Shown in pieces: positions 5,419 to 6,333 of a stretch of DNA of 6,333 nt. The notes under the pieces were generated by a model. It made no database searches and was not told where the DNA came from. It saw only the letters and a program-made list of their open reading frames with translations. Within the stretch, counting starts at the first letter, position 1; each line of letters opens with the position of its first letter. Source of the stretch: Clostridia bacterium (GTDB lineage Bacteria; Bacillota; Clostridia; Oscillospirales; Butyricicoccaceae); the NCBI GenBank assembly GCA_017396925.1, contig JAFQKM010000104.1, positions 1 to 6,333 on the forward strand, given 5' to 3'. A program made the position numbers and the translations under genes.

Positions 5419-6333
5419 ATGAACCGTAAACAGATCACCATCCGCATCATCGCGCTGGCCCTCGTCATGTTCGTCATCACGGGGGTCCTTTCGCTGCGCC
5501 TTGTTTACCTGCAGCTGGTCAACGGTGAAGACTATATCGCCTCGGCCCAGAGCCAGACCTCGGTGCGCTATAACATCAAGGCCTCCCGCGGCGAGATCCT
5601 CGACCGCGACGGCGCACGGATGGTCTCCAACGAGCTGAGCTATACCGTCCAGTTCAATTATTACGAATGGGAGAGGGATCGGCAGAACGAGGTCATCCTC
5701 CGGGTCTGCGAGATCCTCGAGGAAAGCGGCATCGAGCATTACGACAGCCTGCCCATGAGCAAGATCTTCCCGCTGGTCTATACCTACGAAAGCGAAGATT
5801 CCCGCGAGGCCAAGGCCCTGCGCACATTTGCCGAAACCGAACTCAAGCTGGACGAGCTGCCTTCGGCAGCCGAGCTTTTCATGCTGCTGCTGGAGGAGTT
5901 TGAGATCCCCTCAAATCTTCCCCTGCCCGAGCAGCGCCGCATCATGGGCGTGCGCTACGAAATGAAGCTGCGTGACTTCGGTGCGTATGCGCCCTTTACG
6001 CTGGCCGACGGATTGGATATCGATACGGCGGCGCACATCACCCAGCTTTACCAGTCGCTGCCCGGTGTTTCCATCGAGGCCGACAGCACAAGATTTTACG
6101 AAACACCGGCCGCCGCCCATCTGCTGGGCTTTGTTGGCCCCATCTACAAGGAAGAATATGCCGAGCTCAAGAATCAGGGCTACGGCCTCAATGATATTCT
6201 GGGCAAGGCCGGATTGGAGAAGGCGCTGGAAAGCCATCTCCACGGCATCGACGGCAAGGAAACGCTGGTCACCGACATCACCGGCGAGGTGGTCCAGCGC
6301 TATGTTTCCACCCCGCCTCAGCCGGGTGACAAC
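5419..6333 (+). CDS. mrdA: Class B penicillin-binding protein, PBP2/MrdA type (5' part, runs off the right edge)
   Basis: The first 305 residues are in the window and the frame is open at the edge. A short basic start (MNRKQ) leads into one transmembrane anchor (about 7-30), followed by the dimerisation/pedestal region of class B PBPs. Hallmarks are 'ASRGEILDRDGARMVSN' (55-71, the family's RGxIxDRxG motif), the 'LLGFVGPI' strand (235-242) and 'GYGLNDILGKAGLEKALE' (254-271), which lies just before the transpeptidase domain. The catalytic SxxK, SxN and KTG motifs lie beyond the window. PBP2 cross-links lateral-wall peptidoglycan with its partner RodA and is activated by MreC, so the order mreC-mreD-mrdA makes sense. 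The start at ATG 5419 abuts the mreD stop (TAA 5416-5418), with GAGG at 5404-5407. The stretch at about 83-200 is acidic and not recognisable to me; it probably forms the pedestal. An FtsI/SpoVD-type protein is less likely given the neighbours. Confidence 0.88.
   Translation, partial: MNRKQITIRIIALALVMFVITGVLSLRLVYLQLVNGEDYIASAQSQTSVRYNIKASRGEILDRDGARMVSNELSYTVQFNYYEWERDRQNEVILRVCEILEESGIEHYDSLPMSKIFPLVYTYESEDSREAKALRTFAETELKLDELPSAAELFMLLLEEFEIPSNLPLPEQRRIMGVRYEMKLRDFGAYAPFTLADGLDIDTAAHITQLYQSLPGVSIEADSTRFYETPAAAHLLGFVGPIYKEEYAELKNQGYGLNDILGKAGLEKALESHLHGIDGKETLVTDITGEVVQRYVSTPPQPGDN

Noticed and set aside
4858..5739. A 293-codon open frame on the minus strand across mreD and the start of mrdA
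   Set aside because: It spans two real genes, has low-complexity D/G/A/Q-rich text and no plausible domain. It is a by-product of GC-rich codon choice on the other strand.
1..6333. CRISPR arrays, insertion sequences, attachment sites, tRNA or rRNA genes
   Set aside because: No regularly spaced repeats, transposase text, inverted-repeat ends or RNA gene hallmarks were seen on either strand; codon use is uniform across the window, with no sign of recent transfer.

Overview
The window is a compact stretch of housekeeping genes, all on the + strand. It most resembles a GC-rich member of the Clostridia, with Oscillospiraceae (Faecalibacterium/Subdoligranulum-type) as a low-confidence guess. The reasons are GC-rich codon choice, an amino-acid-type ABC solute-binding protein, a ZapA gene followed by a long U32 protein, and a Firmicutes-style maf-mreC-mreD-PBP2 order. 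No mobile element, CRISPR array, tRNA or rRNA is visible.

Layout. Bases 1-385 are the 3' end of a solute-binding protein gene, closed by a strong intrinsic terminator (406-437). A 207-base intergenic region (386-592) then carries a well-formed promoter with an extended -10 (468-496) and an A-rich leader of about 90 nt with short direct repeats and a small hairpin. From 593 to the right edge six genes follow with almost no spacing: zapA (593-892), a 700-aa U32 protein of the RlhA type (896-2998), dut (2998-3453), maf (3492-4061), mreC (4058-4891), mreD (4888-5418) and the 5' part of a class B penicillin-binding protein, PBP2/mrdA (5419 to the edge), making seven with the last one open. Overlapping stop/start codons (TAATG at rlhA-like/dut, ATGA at maf/mreC and mreC/mreD) and the lack of a convincing terminator suggest one operon driven from the promoter near 490.

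How the genes work together. ZapA stabilises the FtsZ ring. MreC, MreD and PBP2 are core parts of the machine that builds the lateral cell wall. Dut and Maf are house-cleaning nucleotide pyrophosphatases that remove dUTP and dTTP/UTP or modified relatives. The U32 protein is probably an RNA hydroxylation enzyme with an iron-sulfur site. The operon therefore joins division, elongation, nucleotide sanitation and RNA modification. mreB, which in Bacillus lies between maf and mreC, is not here.

I found no clearly new system. The observations most worth checking are a degenerate internal duplication of the U32 protein that carries its own cysteine cluster, repeat and base-pairing structure in the zapA leader, and the absence of mreB from the maf-mreC junction.
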